Assembly (NCBI GenBank): GCA_007922195.1
Contig: ML682091.1
Span: 1,050,718-1,114,717 of the forward strand
Source of the DNA: Podocnemis expansa
Taxonomy: Eukaryota; Chordata; Testudines; Podocnemididae
Direction of reading: 5' to 3'
Length of the DNA: 64,000 nucleotides
Each line of letters starts with the position of its first letter. Position 1 is the stretch's first letter. A program made the position numbers and the translations under genes. Below are positions 1-12,207 of the stretch, one piece after another. Below the pieces are notes generated by a model. It did no database searches, was not told where the DNA came from, and was given only the letters and a program-made list of their open reading frames with translations.

Positions 1-980
1 CAAATCATAGAAAACAAGCAGCTTGCTTTTGCCTATATACTCTATGGTTATTTTTATTTTGTTGTATTTAGGAAAAAACTGATCATTGCATTCAAGAATA
101 GGTGCTGTCCTCTTGGGTGGAGCATTTGATAGTCACAAACTTCTACTTCATACCCCCCCCCCGCCGCATTTGATGTGTATTTCACATAAAAGCAAACAAA
201 ATGTCAATGGTCATAAAATAGATATATATCCATCTGTGGTTTATGGCAGACATAGTAGGATATGATGTTTCCAGACATTTGCATTTTAGGTAAAAGGTTA
301 TGTTTCAGGTAGGTCTGTACATAAAAACCAGCAGATCTCATTTTTTCTCATTTCTCCTTTCCTGAGTGTATAAAATCTAAAGAGCTTGTCTGTGATTTTT
401 TAAAAATACTGCACAGTGAGGCTCAAAACTGAGGCTAGACAGGGATTTCTGTACACTCTGCCTGTACCCCCCAGTTGTTGGCTAGTAACAGTGTTAGAGC
501 AAATGAGTGAGCACCTCCTATACCCCCCCAAACATCCCCCTGCACCACACCCCTAATTTCAAGTCATGGGGAGAATACTGCTGACAGAGATTACTTTTCC
601 TTTAGAAGCCAACAACTCAAATTCTGTTAGGCTTCATGTAGTCAAGGGCCCATCCCTCTGTGTGTCAAACAATGAGTGAATTCTGTGAAGGAACTTAGTG
701 TGTTAAAACTGATTTTAATCTTGTCCATAATTACTACATTAAATTTATTAGAGGTGTGCTTCCGTTTGCAACTCACAGTGTAAAAACATCAGTCTGGATA
801 GGAGTTCTGCAGTGTGATTCTCCTTGCACCTTGATATAAACATTCAGTACTTAGTTTTGTGACTCCTTAAAGTGGTTGGCTTTACAGTTACTTTAATGTG
901 AAGAGGAAAAATACTTAAGCCATTCATTTGATATTCTTGAGCCTCTGTTCTTGCAATTAATCTCATGCTGTAACTAGGGG
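1..980. other. AT-rich spacer, nothing recognised
   Basis: No open frame of note, no splice-flanked coding block and no repeat family I can name. Short C-homopolymers (near 155 and 525) are the only simple-sequence features. Could be intronic or intergenic. Confidence 0.5.
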
Positions 981-1080
981 CTAGACAGATTTCCCTGGAG
1001 TTGGGTGATCAATGGGGCAAGCATTTGGGGGGGAGCATTGGCTGGGTGGATGAAGGGGGCCCAGGTGGAGTCCCAGATGC

Positions 1081-1154
1081 ATATGTGTCCTCCAACATCC
1101 TCCTTTTTGTACTCCCCTGTCGTCCTTTCCATGCTTTGGTACCCGGTAACCCTA
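1081..1154 (+). mobile_element. hAT-like MITE, right-end fragment
   Basis: The stretch ends in GGTAACCCTA and matches by eye the ends of the two complete elements at 31781-32060 and 32229-32537, including the block about CCTCC and GTACT...CCTGTC upstream of the terminus. No matching left terminus was found, so this is a truncated copy. Confidence 0.55.
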
Positions 1155-1574
1155 GTCTGGCAAAGTGGTTGAGGATTGGATAAGGGGGGGGGGGGGGACA
1201 GGCCTTAACCATGGCCAAGGATCAACTGGCGGAGGGGGCAGGGTGGGAGAGCAGCTTAGAGATGGGCAGGGGGACAGGCCTGAAGCCCCACTGAGGATTG
1301 GCTGGTGGGGGGGGGGGAGTTGCTAGCTATCCAAGGGCTCCTTTTTACCTTCATGTCCTTCCTCCCTCAGGCAGTCTAAAAACAGGTGATTGTCCAGCCT
1401 TTTACTTCTGATAAGTAGACTGGGGGGGCACAGTGCTGGAACCCACAATCCTGATGTTAAGAGTTTGCTGCACAGATGCACACATGGAATAAAGAGCAGT
1501 TTATGGGGGGGGTGGGATCAAGGGGCAGTGGAGTACACAGTTATCCTTTATGCCTAGAAGTTTTTATATATGGA

Positions 1575-1640
1575 ATGCCTGTAGCTCAGTTGGTAGAATA
1601 ACAGATTTGTAATCACAGGGTCAAGCCCTGGGTTGGTTTT
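1575..1640 (+). pseudogene. tRNA-derived relic (tRNA-Thr-like)
   Basis: An A-box-like TAGCTCAGTTGGTAGA (1582-1597) is followed by a loop reading TTTGTAA and a B-box-like GGGTCAAGCCCTGGG (1618-1632). The spacing fits a tRNA and the loop suggests anticodon UGU. The 3' acceptor strand does not pair with the 5' side and a T-run follows, so it is a pseudogene or the head of a SINE, not a working tRNA. Only the internal promoter boxes are well preserved. Confidence 0.55.
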
Positions 1641-2063
1641 TTTTTTACCTTTTGGCCTGTTGCTCCTTAGGGAAGGGTTAAACTGGGGAAAAAATATATA
1701 GCAAACACTAATAAAATGAAGGAATAAAGTATACTGTGATTAAGATTAGTAATAGTGACCAATTAAGTAAAACAAGTAAAGGGTCACATTTGAACTGGCT
1801 AGGAACAATTTAGGACCATTTTTTTTAAATTGTAAAATGGGCTGCTGTGCAAAATGAAAAATGAGAGGCAAGTTAATTGCTTTAATTTTAACTTTTTTAT
1901 GTGTTTATACATTTTGGAAAGCCGACAAAGGCAGACAAACAGGATTGAAGAACTGATGAGACAAAATGTTAAATAAGCATAGAATACATTCAAATTATTA
2001 ATAAAAACAATTTAAATAACATTAATTTTTCATTGTTCTATATTTTTCAATAATTTCCATCAT

Positions 2064-2152
2064 GTGAAGTTGCACAAAAATTTTATTCAGAAAAAGTTTT
2101 GCACACGGGTTGAAAATTTTGCACACAAGCCGTCAAACCTTAGAGGGAACAT
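2064..2152 (-). repeat. Interspersed repeat fragment ending in GAGGGAACATTGG
   Basis: Contains repeated TTTTGCACAC motifs and ends with TTAGAGGGAACATTGG, which resembles the terminus of a common reptilian DNA-transposon-derived repeat. I see only one end and no TSD. Family assignment is from memory and uncertain. Confidence 0.35.
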
Positions 2153-2159
2153 TGGTTGG

Positions 2160-2335
2160 GGCCCGTAAAAATAGAATGTGGACCCAGAACACTGCATTCC
2201 ACAGCCCACTATTGTAAAATGTTGGGCCCTAGAACACAGCGTTCCAGCTCCAGGTCTATTTTTAGGGGTCCTGGAATGCTGAACCCTTAAAAATAGCAGG
2301 CCCCAGAACAGCATTCTGGGGTGTTCCCTCTTACT
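2160..2335. repeat. Repeat with CCAGAAC...GTTCC blocks
   Basis: Several short blocks of the form 'AAAATAG...GGCCCCAGAAC..GTTCC' recur here in both orientations. Similar blocks occur at about 31890-31950, 32390-32440 and 33715-33850, inside or next to hAT-like elements. This makes it a likely internal fragment of the same group. Confidence 0.35.
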
Positions 2336-2422
2336 TTAACCCCTGGGTGGGGGAAGGTGCAGGTGGTAGCTTTATCTGGGATTTTTATCTAGCTTTGAGG
2401 GTGAGGGAGACTGAATCTCTGG

Positions 2423-3316
2423 CAGGTGTTCTCAGACTTGAAGCTGTGACCCTTGAGGGGGTCACAAGATAATTATGGAAGGGGTTGCAAGGTGTTAGCC
2501 CCCACACATTCTGATAAGAGTGGCATGGCATGAAAGGGGTCATCACTTTGTGGTCATCATTTGGGAACCTGAAATATTTTTAATGGGGGTCCCAGCAAGT
2601 TCCCCCATGCTTTCTTAGGCTGCCTATGTTTTTGGCTAATTTGCTTGCCCTGACCTAGTCCCTCTGTCTTAGTTTATCTGCCTTGCCCCAGCTTTCACAG
2701 TTTGCTTTTGAGCTTTACCTACTCTTATCCCTTTCTTGGAATCCTCCACTTTTATTTACTTGCTGCATTTCACCAGGAGTCATCTCCTTCCACCACTTCC
2801 CCAGGTCTGTAGCACATTTCTTTTATTTTCCTTTCTGCCTGCCCCTCCCATTCCCTTCTGACCACACATTTGCTCTCCCCTGCAAAATGTCACAAGAGAA
2901 AGACACAGCTCTCACTTTCAAAACAGCCAAACCCACCAAAATGAGCAATGGATTCACTTTCCAGGGAAAACCAGGTCGGGGGGGGGGGGGAGCAGGGCAG
3001 CAGCTGCTGCAGCAGCAGCATGGGGAGTGTGTTTGGCAGTGGGGGGGCAGACATGGGGACAGCTGCAGGAGGTGGTTGGCAGTGGCCACACAAAGTGTGG
3101 AGCTGGTCCCCCACTCTGCCATAGAGGAGAAGGGGAGCTGCTGCAGGGGGAGGCTTCTGCAGCACTGCTGGTCATGGCAGGGGTCGGTGGTGGCAGCAGC
3201 CAGTGGAACTGGATAGAGTTGGTCCAGCTCCTCACCCAGCCCCACTCCCAAACTCTACTCATTTCATGCCCCATGACCCATCTTGCACCCCCCCACACCC
3301 ATTTTGAGAACTGCTG
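2423..3316. mobile_element. hAT-like non-autonomous element, GC-rich core
   Basis: The left end CAGGTGTTCTCAGAC and right end TTTTGAGAACTGCTG are inverted relatives of the common CAG..GTTCTCAAACTT hAT terminus. Between them lies a GC-rich body with GCAGCAGCAG and a G-run at about 2979-2990. No clean 8-bp TSD was found, so the edges are approximate. The overlapping open frames (for example about 2.8-3.25 kb, both strands) are Pro/Ser/Gln-rich low-complexity and not considered genes. Confidence 0.45.
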
Positions 3317-3751
3317 TCCTAGGAGCCATGTAACCAGGGACCTTACATGTTGGTATGTCCTGCTGGTCCTTGGCCACTCTACCGGCTGTCTGCTACACCA
3401 CTTCACTACATCTGCCTGCCTTAGTCCAGGTTTCCTCAGAGATGACTGTTCTCCAACCATATGTTACACAATTGTGAAGAAAAGAGCTAGTGGGATGCTT
3501 AGGTGAATAAAATGACTGGGATTTAATGTTTAGGAAGGGGGGGGGGGTGGAGGAAACAAATCCCCTCCCAGACTGAGGCAATGGGGAACTTAAAATGCAA
3601 TGGTCCATTTCACTCAGCTCACACTGAGGTGTCAGGCCTTAGATCCTTAACTGGCCAGCCAAGTTTCCCCAGCACAGCCCAGCTACATACTGTGAGCATT
3701 TGCCTTCCTTCCACCTGGCTACACCTATCTTCCCAGCAAAGTTCTCTACAG

Positions 3752-4261
3752 CAGTGGGTCCCAACCTGTGGCTTAAGGGCCAAAATTGGCACCCGGGAGG
3801 CTTTCAAAGTGACCCTTGGCTCTCCTCCTGCTTGCTGCTGAAGGGAGGTACTGCCAAAAGGCCCAGGCAGTATGCATCTCTGTGTGGCTAAAGACTGGTG
3901 CAGGTTCCTTGTTGCAGTCAAGGGGATGAGAAATCAGACTCTCCTCTTCCAGCTATAGCAGAGAGCAAAGCATTCTGTCTGGGTCTCTGGGTTCTGGGAG
4001 TCTTTGCCGGAGCCAGAAGGAGTGGAGCATAAATCTTCCATTACCCTGGCTGCAGAAGGGAGCCACTTCCTAGGGACCCAGGTGGTGTGCACAGAGCTAC
4101 AGGATATATTCAGTTTCCCTGCTGCACCCAGGCAGACAGGAGATCAATGAGGAAAAAAACCTGTCTGGCTGCAGTCAGGGCCTGCTGGTGGGGATGGTGG
4201 CCCTTCAGAGCTATAAAAATGATATCTGTGGCCCTTGAGCCAAAAAGATTGGGAACCACTG
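3752..4261. mobile_element. hAT-like non-autonomous element
   Basis: Starts CAGTGGGTCCCAACCTGTGG and ends with GATTGGGAACCACTG, which is the inverted complement of the start over about 15 bases. An inner pair, GCTTAAGGGCC / GGCCCTTGAGCC, extends the inverted repeat. The flanks CTCTACAG and CAGCTTTC do not form an 8-bp TSD, so the insertion is old or rearranged. Confidence 0.65.
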
Positions 4262-4299
4262 CAGCTTTCCCCAGCTCCCAGCAGTCACATACTGGGTGG

Positions 4300-6225
4300 T
4301 CTCAGCCCAGCCCTGTGTCTTACTTTGAAGTGATGTGATTGGTACTGCCTCCCCCAGGCCCTCCTAGCATATAACCCAGTGACCCCCACTCACCTGGCAG
4401 ATCACCTCCCTTCTTGCCTCCCTCCTCATCATCCAAGTAGACTAGTCAATCCCCATCCATGTTGGCTTGGGCACAGGGATGGGGGCACGGAGGGTGGGAT
4501 CTGGGCCCCCTTGGATAACCCCCTGATTGTGCCAAAATCAGGGCAAGCTGCAAAACCAGGGGCCAGAACCCAAACCACTGATGGGTGGTACTTAAACCAG
4601 TATCCCAGTCAGTAACAAAACATGCTTCTGATTCCCCAGTCTGGTCATCACCAAGCATAACAAAATAGAAACAGCCCTGTTTATTGAACATCAGTTTCTC
4701 CGGTCCCCCTTAGCCATTGGGTCTCTTAAAGAAATAAGTTCTCTTGACCCCAAAGGGCCAGCCACATCACCCAGAACAACATAGGCTTGGATCTTACCCA
4801 AATTACCATGCTGCCAGCCAATCCTTTAGTAACTACAACAAAGGTTTAATATAAAAAGAAAACAAAATATGAGACCTGTTAAAGGGTCAAAGTGAATCAC
4901 ATACATACAAATGATTTAGAGTCCATAGAAAGCAAATCCTTGAAGTATCTGTAGTTTGCAGGTTAGTCCAATTCTGCTGGCATGCACCCAGCAGCTGGGT
5001 GGGTCTCAGTACTTTGTTCAGTCCCAGGAGAATATTTCCAGAGGAGGGTGTTGATTGCAGACAGACTGAAGACTAAGGACAAAACGGAGGTGGGTCCCCT
5101 GCCTTTTATCTCAGAGTCCTTGCCAGATCAAAATGGCATTGGGCCACATGGTCAGTCTGGGTAGCTGGTTAAATAAGTTTCTTCCTGGGCCCACTGCAGC
5201 TGAGAGCCCCCCCCCAATGGGGGCCATCAAGAGGAATAATAGTTTTGAATATGCCCAGTTTGGGATTGCCTTAAGAACAAATCACTTGGAACACACATAA
5301 AATAAACATATTCCTAATTGCGAATACAAATATGATACCTACATATAAATCATCTAATCATTCCTAGCAGATTACAGCCTTTCTATTGATACCAAACATG
5401 ACATATCACATATGGATTATTACAAATATGAAAGATTAATATGATAAATAATCATAACCAGTCCCCTAGACCCAGACAGCCTTAGAGAGGGCATCAGGAA
5501 AGGTCAGGGGCAGGGTAGGCAGTGCTGGATTAAGGCTTCTGAGGGCCTGAGGCTGTCCACTTTTTCAGGGCTCTGCCCACCATGGAAGCACCTAGCCTGT
5601 GGGTGGGATGGCATGGTGCTTGGACATACCAGTGCTGGAGCCCAGCAGTCCCACCAGCCATGTGGGGAAAGCCAGCTGTTGGTGCTGGGGCCATGTGGCA
5701 TTGGGGCGGGGGCCGAGGGCCCACAGAGTGACCAGCTATGTTGGGTGGGCCAGCCACCAGAAGTGCTCCAGGCTAGGCACTGAATTTATTTCTGTGGGAT
5801 GGCACTTAGCAGGGCCTTCCACAGCATAGGGCTGCAGCCTCTAATGCTCCTTTGTTAATCCAGCCATGAGGGTTGGAGGGGAACCCATTATTCCACAGGG
5901 GATTGGGGATCCACACTGGCTCTCCATTCCAGGATCAGCTGAGTTGGTCCCAAGGCAGAGACACCAACCAGCACTCTAGCCAATGTGGCCACAGACTGGA
6001 CTGTGGGTAGGGGAAGGGTGACACTGGGGTCACACAAAGCCATGTCATGTATCACAATGACATTGGTGAACCCCTGGCACTCACCGAGGTGGCTTCTTGC
6101 CCCCTCCCAACGTTCCCCCTTGGCTCCTTATCTGCCATCTCCTGCTTTGTCCTGTGTGTTCTCCACTCATCTGCTGCCCACTGTGCTGGTGCTGCTCATG
6201 TTGTCTCTGTGCGCTGGTGCTGTGT
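4300..6225. other. Spacer without recognised genes
   Basis: Short non-homologous open frames only. The stretch is partly AT-rich (4840-5460). No protein family, RNA gene or bounded transposon could be supported. Confidence 0.4.
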
Positions 6226-6247
6226 AAAAAAAAAAAAAAAAAAAAAA
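6226..6247 (+). repeat. Poly-A run, 22 A
   Basis: Uninterrupted A-run following TGTGT. It could be the tail of an old retroposed copy, but no element body was recognised upstream. Confidence 0.8.
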
Positions 6248-6547
6248 GGAGACAGGACTGTTTGTCACTGAACCTGACTTGAGAGGAACTAGATGTGACA
6301 GCATGTCAGCCAGTCCCCAACTCTGCTCAGCATGGGCGCCAAAACAGTCAGACAACTTATAAAACTTATAAAACTCTCACTTACACTTCTCAGCTCTTGT
6401 TTACAGCTTTCCATCCTCCATACTGTTTCAATCAAAACAGCTTGTTTACTTTGCAGAACTAGGCTAGCAGTGTATCCCTTGGGACCTGTTTCAACTGATC
6501 TTGTGACCCACCCTCCTCTGTACGTATATTTACAGCTAACATGCTAT

Positions 6548-6692
6548 ATTTTCCATTTCATGCATCAGCTGAGGGACCATTGTGCCCATGAAAGCTCAAG
6601 CCATAAATAAATGTGTTAGTCTTTAAGAATGCCACAGGGCTCACTCCTTGTTTGTTTTGCTGAAATAAACTAACACAGTTACCTCTCTGGAA
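6548..6692 (+). mobile_element. Penelope-like element terminal fragment
   Basis: Contains the signature blocks of the PLE arm at 36250-36410: GAAAGCTCA, AATAAATGTGTTAGTCTTTAA, GCCAC, ACTCCTTGTTTGTTTTGCTG and ACTAACACAG, in the same order. About 145 bp, 5'-truncated, diverged. Confidence 0.65.
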
Positions 6693-6784
6693 CTTAATCA
6701 ATCCTATCCATCATCAGTGCTTTACTACCAATCAAAAACTTTCAATAACGTAATTTTAAAAAAGCTCAGAAGCTATTGATGCCT

Positions 6785-6943
6785 GTGACAGATCGATTTT
6801 AGGGGCACTGGTTGGACAGGAATGTGTCACTCAGTTCTGTTCCTGCTGTCTGAAGAACCCAACACTGGTCAGTGTTAGGAGGCAGGACACTGGGCTAGAT
6901 GGACCGTTGATCTGAGCCACTCTGGCTGTTCCAAGGTGTTTTA
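6785..6943 (+). mobile_element. CR1-like LINE 3' end fragment
   Basis: The run GGACACTGGGCTAGATGGAC followed by GTTGATCTGAGCC..GGCTGTTCC is the 3'-untranslated signature of a CR1 subfamily common in turtles and birds. No coding part remains. Confidence 0.7.
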
Positions 6944-7809
6944 CAGCTGAATGGCATTTTATTTAAAAAAAATCCCCTTGTAGTTGTTGAGACGCTGGAA
7001 AATGTGCTGGAGCTGGCTCAGGAAGCTGGTCAGTCGATGATCTGTTCAATACCAGTCAAATAGTGTCCTGTATTCCAGTAGGGATGCCCTGATGTAGGCA
7101 GAGTCCTGCTTTTGTGACTGCCTCATGGAGCATCTCTTAACAAGCCTGTCTGGGGGCTGTTTGTACTGTGGCTCATATCTGTCTCCCTGGGCAGACAGGC
7201 ACAATGATTTGAATGAGCCAGTCCTGCCTGGGCATTGGGTCAAAGACAGGGTGGCCACCTCCTGGGCCACAACAACCCCACTGCTGTTTTTACCACTAGC
7301 TCAAGCTGAGCTAGCAGGAGCTTCTCTCCAAGGGTTGGGGCTGTGCTTTCCTATGCATGGCAGATGTAGCACTGAAGCCCTAACCATTCAGCAGACGTCT
7401 ACACTGTACAAACTACTGTGACTTTCTCCTCCCATACACTGGTCTGGTGTGCTGCTGTGCCTCCTCAATCACCCACTCCTGGTCCCTGATTTACCCTGCT
7501 TTGCTACGTGGACTCCTTCTCCTAGGTTAGTCCATATCAGCTTCCTGCGTGTAACTGGCTCCAGGAAGCAGAAGTGTGCTCACTAGCCACTTGGGGAATG
7601 GGCCCCCATCCAGTACTCCCAGCCCTCAAATGCCACACTGGGAGCTTAAATCCTGCAGGGATCAGGACCCTTCCCAGATCACTGCAGGCTCTTATGCGCC
7701 AGTCCATCATTTTAACAAAGAAACTGATATGTATCACTTTTGCTCGGAGTTAGGTGTCCATACTTTCACTCTCTCTCCAAAATGGCTTTAGATAAAACAA
7801 ACACTAGAT

Positions 7810-8351
7810 CAGTGGTTCCCAACCTGTGGTCCACAGACCCCTAGGGGTCTGCAGAGTGGCTCCAAGGGGGGCCACAGACAGGCTGGGAGCTGGGGCTGGA
7901 TGCTGCTGGGGTCTCTGGTTATTATGGAGACCCAAGCTTCCAGCCAGCCACCAGGGAGCTTCCCCCAGGCAGGAAGTTTTCAAATTTCTGGCTCTGAGCA
8001 TGCAGAGGATGCTTAGGCTAGCCTGGGGGGGGGGGGTCAGGTGCAGGAGCTCTGGTGGCCAGGTAAGGGAGGGGGAAGGATCCATGGGCAGGTTGGGGAT
8101 GGGGAACCAGTGGGGTGGGGGGTGGCAGAGAACGGCCAGCAGGCAGGGAACACTGGGAAGGGGGCCCTATGGCCACGGTGGCTCCTGGCTCCTGAGGTAA
8201 GGGGAGGGGGCCATGTGGCCGTGGTGGGCCACATTCTGCCCTGCGGAGTGGGGCTACCACTGTGCAGCGATGCCAGACTCCCCATGGGAGTCCGCAAAAT
8301 ATTTTTTTCCTCAGAGGGGGTGCCCAGCCTTAAAAAGGCTGGGAACCCCTG
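7810..8351. mobile_element. hAT-like non-autonomous element with TSD
   Basis: The left terminus CAGTGGTTCCCAACCTGTGG and right terminus GGCTGGGAACCCCTG are inverted repeats. The element is flanked by CACTAGAT (7802-7809) and CACTAGTT (8352-8359), which match at 7 of 8 positions, the TSD length of hAT transposases. The core is GC-rich with poly-G and encodes nothing credible. Length is 542 bp. Confidence 0.85.
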
Positions 8352-9668
8352 CACTAGTTTATTGATTAAACCATGATTTTAAGTGAATATAGCAGATCAA
8401 TTCACAATTGATTAATCAATCTGTCAAGATGTTTATCATTATGAAATAAAAGGAAATACACATTCTAAGCTAAAGACCACTGCTGCAGTCCATTCTAGCT
8501 TACCCACGTGGTAGGCTACTGATGGTTTAGCAGCCAGGCCTTCCTGCTATCTGGGTAGGTACAGGTCTTCGAAGTTGCTTGTAAGGTGGAGATCCAGGCA
8601 GAAAAGACCCCAACCAGTTTAAAGCATGACTTTTTCTCCTTTTTTGGAGCACCCCCTGAAATCAGGGGATTCTTTGTACCATGAGCTTGCCCTCCTGAGC
8701 CAGGGAGCTTAATTTGCATAATCTTTGTCATGCACCCCCTCACCATGCATGTGCAGTAACACAGCTCCACTTGCCTGCCCCCACCTGAGCCATGCAAAAT
8801 ACATTTGGGGACATGTTTCATTCTTGTACACAAGTGTGATGTTGCAGGAAACATGCTGCCATAACAATAATTTGGAGTATGGCAAGAGCATTAAAAAATA
8901 CCTTACGTGGCATATTTTGCAGTAAACAGCACCACTACATTGAAGGGTGGACAGGAAAGAGATACAGAGTACATTTACAGGCGTGTGGAGGGTGCAGCAT
9001 GTCACAACAACCCAGGCCAGTGAGACTCAGAGCTGGGCCTACAGACTCAGTTCATGCTATGTTGCTAAAAATAGCTGTGTGGGCTTCTGGGCTCTGAAAG
9101 CTGCCCACCAACCCCCAGAGAATAACCAGCCTAGCAATGCCTGCCTGGGTCTGGAGAGAGCCTGAGAAAGTAGCACTGAGAGGGGGATGGCTGCATGCAT
9201 ATGTGGTGTGTTAGCCCTGGAGTCTGCTATCGGGGAAGGTGGGGGGAGGTCTGCATCATTGCCTGTCAGAGCTCTGCTGGGGTGATGCTGGTGGGGCCCC
9301 CCACTGCCACTGCTCAGGTGGGTGGGACCTGTGTCCTCACTTCTCTGGGACAGATCCCAGCCCACCTTGAGCCAGCAACTGTTGAACTAGGTGGGGGGAG
9401 AACCTGGTCTGCCCAAGGAGAGGTGCTAGGCCTCCGACCAGCACAGTAAGTGGCTATTGTGTAGCCAGGATAGGACCAGAGGCATGACTTGCCTGTGGCT
9501 CTGGATCCTGCCCTGTTTCCAGGTCTGATGCACTGGCCTCCAGCTCTCATGGGAAGCACTGCACGAATGGCCTTGGTCACACAACAGCCACTGAGATTGT
9601 TCTGCTATCTCTGTGCTGCTGGCATTTCACTCCAGCCCTCCTCCAACCCATCTGCCCTGGCAGCTGGT

Positions 9669-10175
9669 CAGGGCCATCCTTTGGGGAGCGAGAGAAGCAA
9701 TTGCCCCAGTCCCTATGGCTCCGTGGGCCCCACGCCTCCTGCCATGAGCAGGGCAGTGCAGGGCCTGCACTGCTGCTGCCCCACAGCTGGCTGTTCCCCA
9801 TCCTGGAGGCTGGACAAGCTTGGCTAAAAGCAGAGGCCGGGTTCTGCCTTCTGGGCCCCTGCACTGCCTTCAGGGGAGATGGCGGGAGGCAGCACAGACA
9901 TGTGGGGGAGTGGGCAGTGGTGCAGGCCCCATGGTGCATTGAGCTGAAGGCAGCACAGGGGCCAGGAACGCCAAACCTGGCCTCCACTTTTGGCCGGCTC
10001 ACCCCACCCCCAGAATGGTGAACAGATGGCCCCGGGGTGGAGCAAGCCAGCGCAGGGGTTGGGCTGCACTCTCCTGCCTCTTCCCTGGAGTGGCCTTCCC
10101 TGCCTCCAGTGTGGGGGGGAGTATGGTGAGGGTGAGGGGTGCTTGCAGAGGCTGATTAGCCCAGGGGTGGCCCTG
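9669..10175. mobile_element. hAT-like element, family A copy 1
   Basis: Starts CAGGGCCATCCTTTGGGG and ends AGGGGTGGCCCTG, its inverted complement. It is flanked by perfect 8-bp repeats CAGCTGGT at 9661-9668 and 10176-10183. The body is GC-rich and non-coding, 507 bp. Shares termini and body blocks (GCTGGACAAGCTTGGC, GGGAGGCAGCACAG) with copies 2 and 3 downstream. Confidence 0.9.
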
Positions 10176-10907
10176 CAGCTGGTGTAACCTGCCCAGTGTC
10201 CTGAACCTAGTTTTTCTGTGTGACATAACTGCTACTTCTTACCTGGTGACACTCACCCAGCACATCCCCCTGGGGTGGCTTGAGTGGGTTAGGCTGAGAG
10301 ATGTTGCTGCACAGCAAAAAGATTCAGGGAACAGGCCTACAACTCCCCTAGCTATTTCCCCCACCGTGCCACTCTGCTTCCCCACTAACCCCCTGGGCTG
10401 CTTCCCCAGCCAGACCTCTCCCCTTCCCTGCCATCACTGGCCTGCCAGGGCCACCTTATCCTGAGCTGCAGCTAGTCTGCCCGAGGCGTACGAGCCACCT
10501 TGTTTCCCTCCCTGCTGCTCCTGCCACTGGTCCCCTCCATTTCCTCTTCCCCTGGCTGCTCTCACCTTGCTTCTTGTGGCCACCTTTCCTTTCCTCACCC
10601 CCCAGCTCCTTTTTCCCCTGCCTGCTGCCACCCCCAGCTCCTACTCACTGCATCACAGGGAGCCCCGTGCCTGGGCCTGCACCGCACAGATGGGGGCTTT
10701 TAAATTTCCCACCCCTCTTCTTCTGCCCTGGGCCATGTGCCTGGGCTACAGTAGGGTGGGAGATTTAAAAAGGACTCACCGCTACCAGCCCCAGCTGAGT
10801 TCCCAGGCTCTAGTGCTGTGGCCACAATTCAGGGTGCTCTGCAATGCATTCAGGGCATGGCCCCCCATGTGCCTATGACCACTAACACCCCTGGTTGGGC
10901 CTGCAGG

Positions 10908-11419
10908 CAGGACTGTCCTTAGGGGAGGGTTAGAGGGGCAGTCACCTGGGGCCCCACAATTATGTGGGCCCCACGCTGTCCTGTCCACCCAAGGCCATCT
11001 GTTCCCAAGCTGGGGGACTGCACAAGCTGGCCAAAGGTGGCGGCTGGCATCAGGGCTCCCACTCCAGTTCCTCCGCCTGCCACGCGTGTTGTCTTTGGTC
11101 CTGGGCCAGAAACAGCGGAGAAGAGGTGGGAAGCAGCACAGAGCCTGTACCACTGTCCCCCAGCCACACTGCCTCTGGCATGGAGATGAAGGCAGCGCAT
11201 GTGGCAGGAGGAGAGGGACCAGGAGTGCTGAACCCAGCTGTCACTTTTGGCTGCCTCTCCCCGTTCCCTGCATGGGGAACAGCCAGCACTGGGGTGAAGG
11301 GGCCTGCTCCTTCCCTGGGCTGGTCGGCCCCATGCCCCAGTCAGGGGTGTGGGGGCTAAGCAGGGGCCCCACAGAAGGTGATTTGCCCGGGGCCCCACAC
11401 CCCCATAGGGATGGCCCTG
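10908..11419. mobile_element. hAT-like element, family A copy 2
   Basis: Starts CAGGACTGTCCTTAGGGG and ends CCCATAGGGATGGCCCTG. It is flanked by CCTGCAGG (10900-10907) and CTTGCAGG (11420-11427), 7 of 8 identical. At 512 bp it is nearly the same length as copy 1. Open frames on both strands reflect GC bias. Confidence 0.88.
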
Positions 11420-11659
11420 CTTGCAGGGGCACCCCCAACCCCAGCTTGGGTGTGTTGGGGCCAGAACTGGGTTTAACATATCCACTCAGTATAAAGGCTC
11501 CATGGAGCCAGGTTAATCTTAGAACCTCTCTAGGCCCTGCTGCCCCACTGCCCCCTTTATGACTGCCCCTGTCTACCGGGGGGCTGGGCTGGGGCCTGTT
11601 GCTGGTGCAGGAAGGGAATCCTGATGGGACATGAATGCAGCAGCTCCCTGTGCTGTCGG

Positions 11660-12120
11660 TAGGGCCATCCTTGGTGGGGGCAAGAGCAGTGAGTGGGGCG
11701 ACAGCCCTGGGCCCTGCAGTTCAGAGGATCCTACACTGTCTGCTGCTGTCTCTGGGGCCTGTTCAGCATGGGGGTTGGCGGGGGGCATGGGCCAGAGGCT
11801 GCCTTCCCTGCACCACTCCATGTAGCGTTCCATGCCTGCCATGCCCCTGGCTGGCTGGTCCGCCTCAGGGGGTGGGGTGGGGTGGCCCAGTGTGTGGCCA
11901 CTGCTCTGGAGGGCCTGCAGGCAAGGCTGGCTGAGTCCACCTCATCCCCAGGCCCTGCAGAACCTCAGGGTGGACCAGCTGGCCAGGGGCAAGGAGGGCA
12001 CAGAACACTGCGCAGAGCAGTGCAGGGAAGGTGATCTCTGGCCCATGGCCCCCCTTCATTGCTAAATGCCACCCCAGTACTGGGGGAACTGGGGCCCCAC
12101 CCCCATCAGAGACAACCCTG
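11660..12120. mobile_element. hAT-like element, family A copy 3
   Basis: Starts TAGGGCCATCCTTGG and ends ATCAGAGACAACCCTG, diverged versions of the family A termini. Flanks GCTGTCGG and GCTGTGAT share only the first five bases. The right end lies about 90 bp upstream of the lectin exon at 12208, so this copy sits in the preceding intron. Confidence 0.65.
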
Positions 12121-12207
12121 GCTGTGATGGGAATGTCTCTCCATTTGTGATTGACAGGAAATGCCCAACCTCTGCCTGCCCCCAACTCTGTTGCTTTTGT
12201 CTTGCAG

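Noticed and set aside
1571..1650. Functional tRNA gene
   Set aside because: Acceptor stem does not pair and D-stem pairing is poor; only promoter boxes are retained.
10919..11562. Several 120-190 codon frames around 11 kb
   Set aside because: They lie inside the hAT family A copy at 10908-11419 and run across its TSD; composition artefacts.
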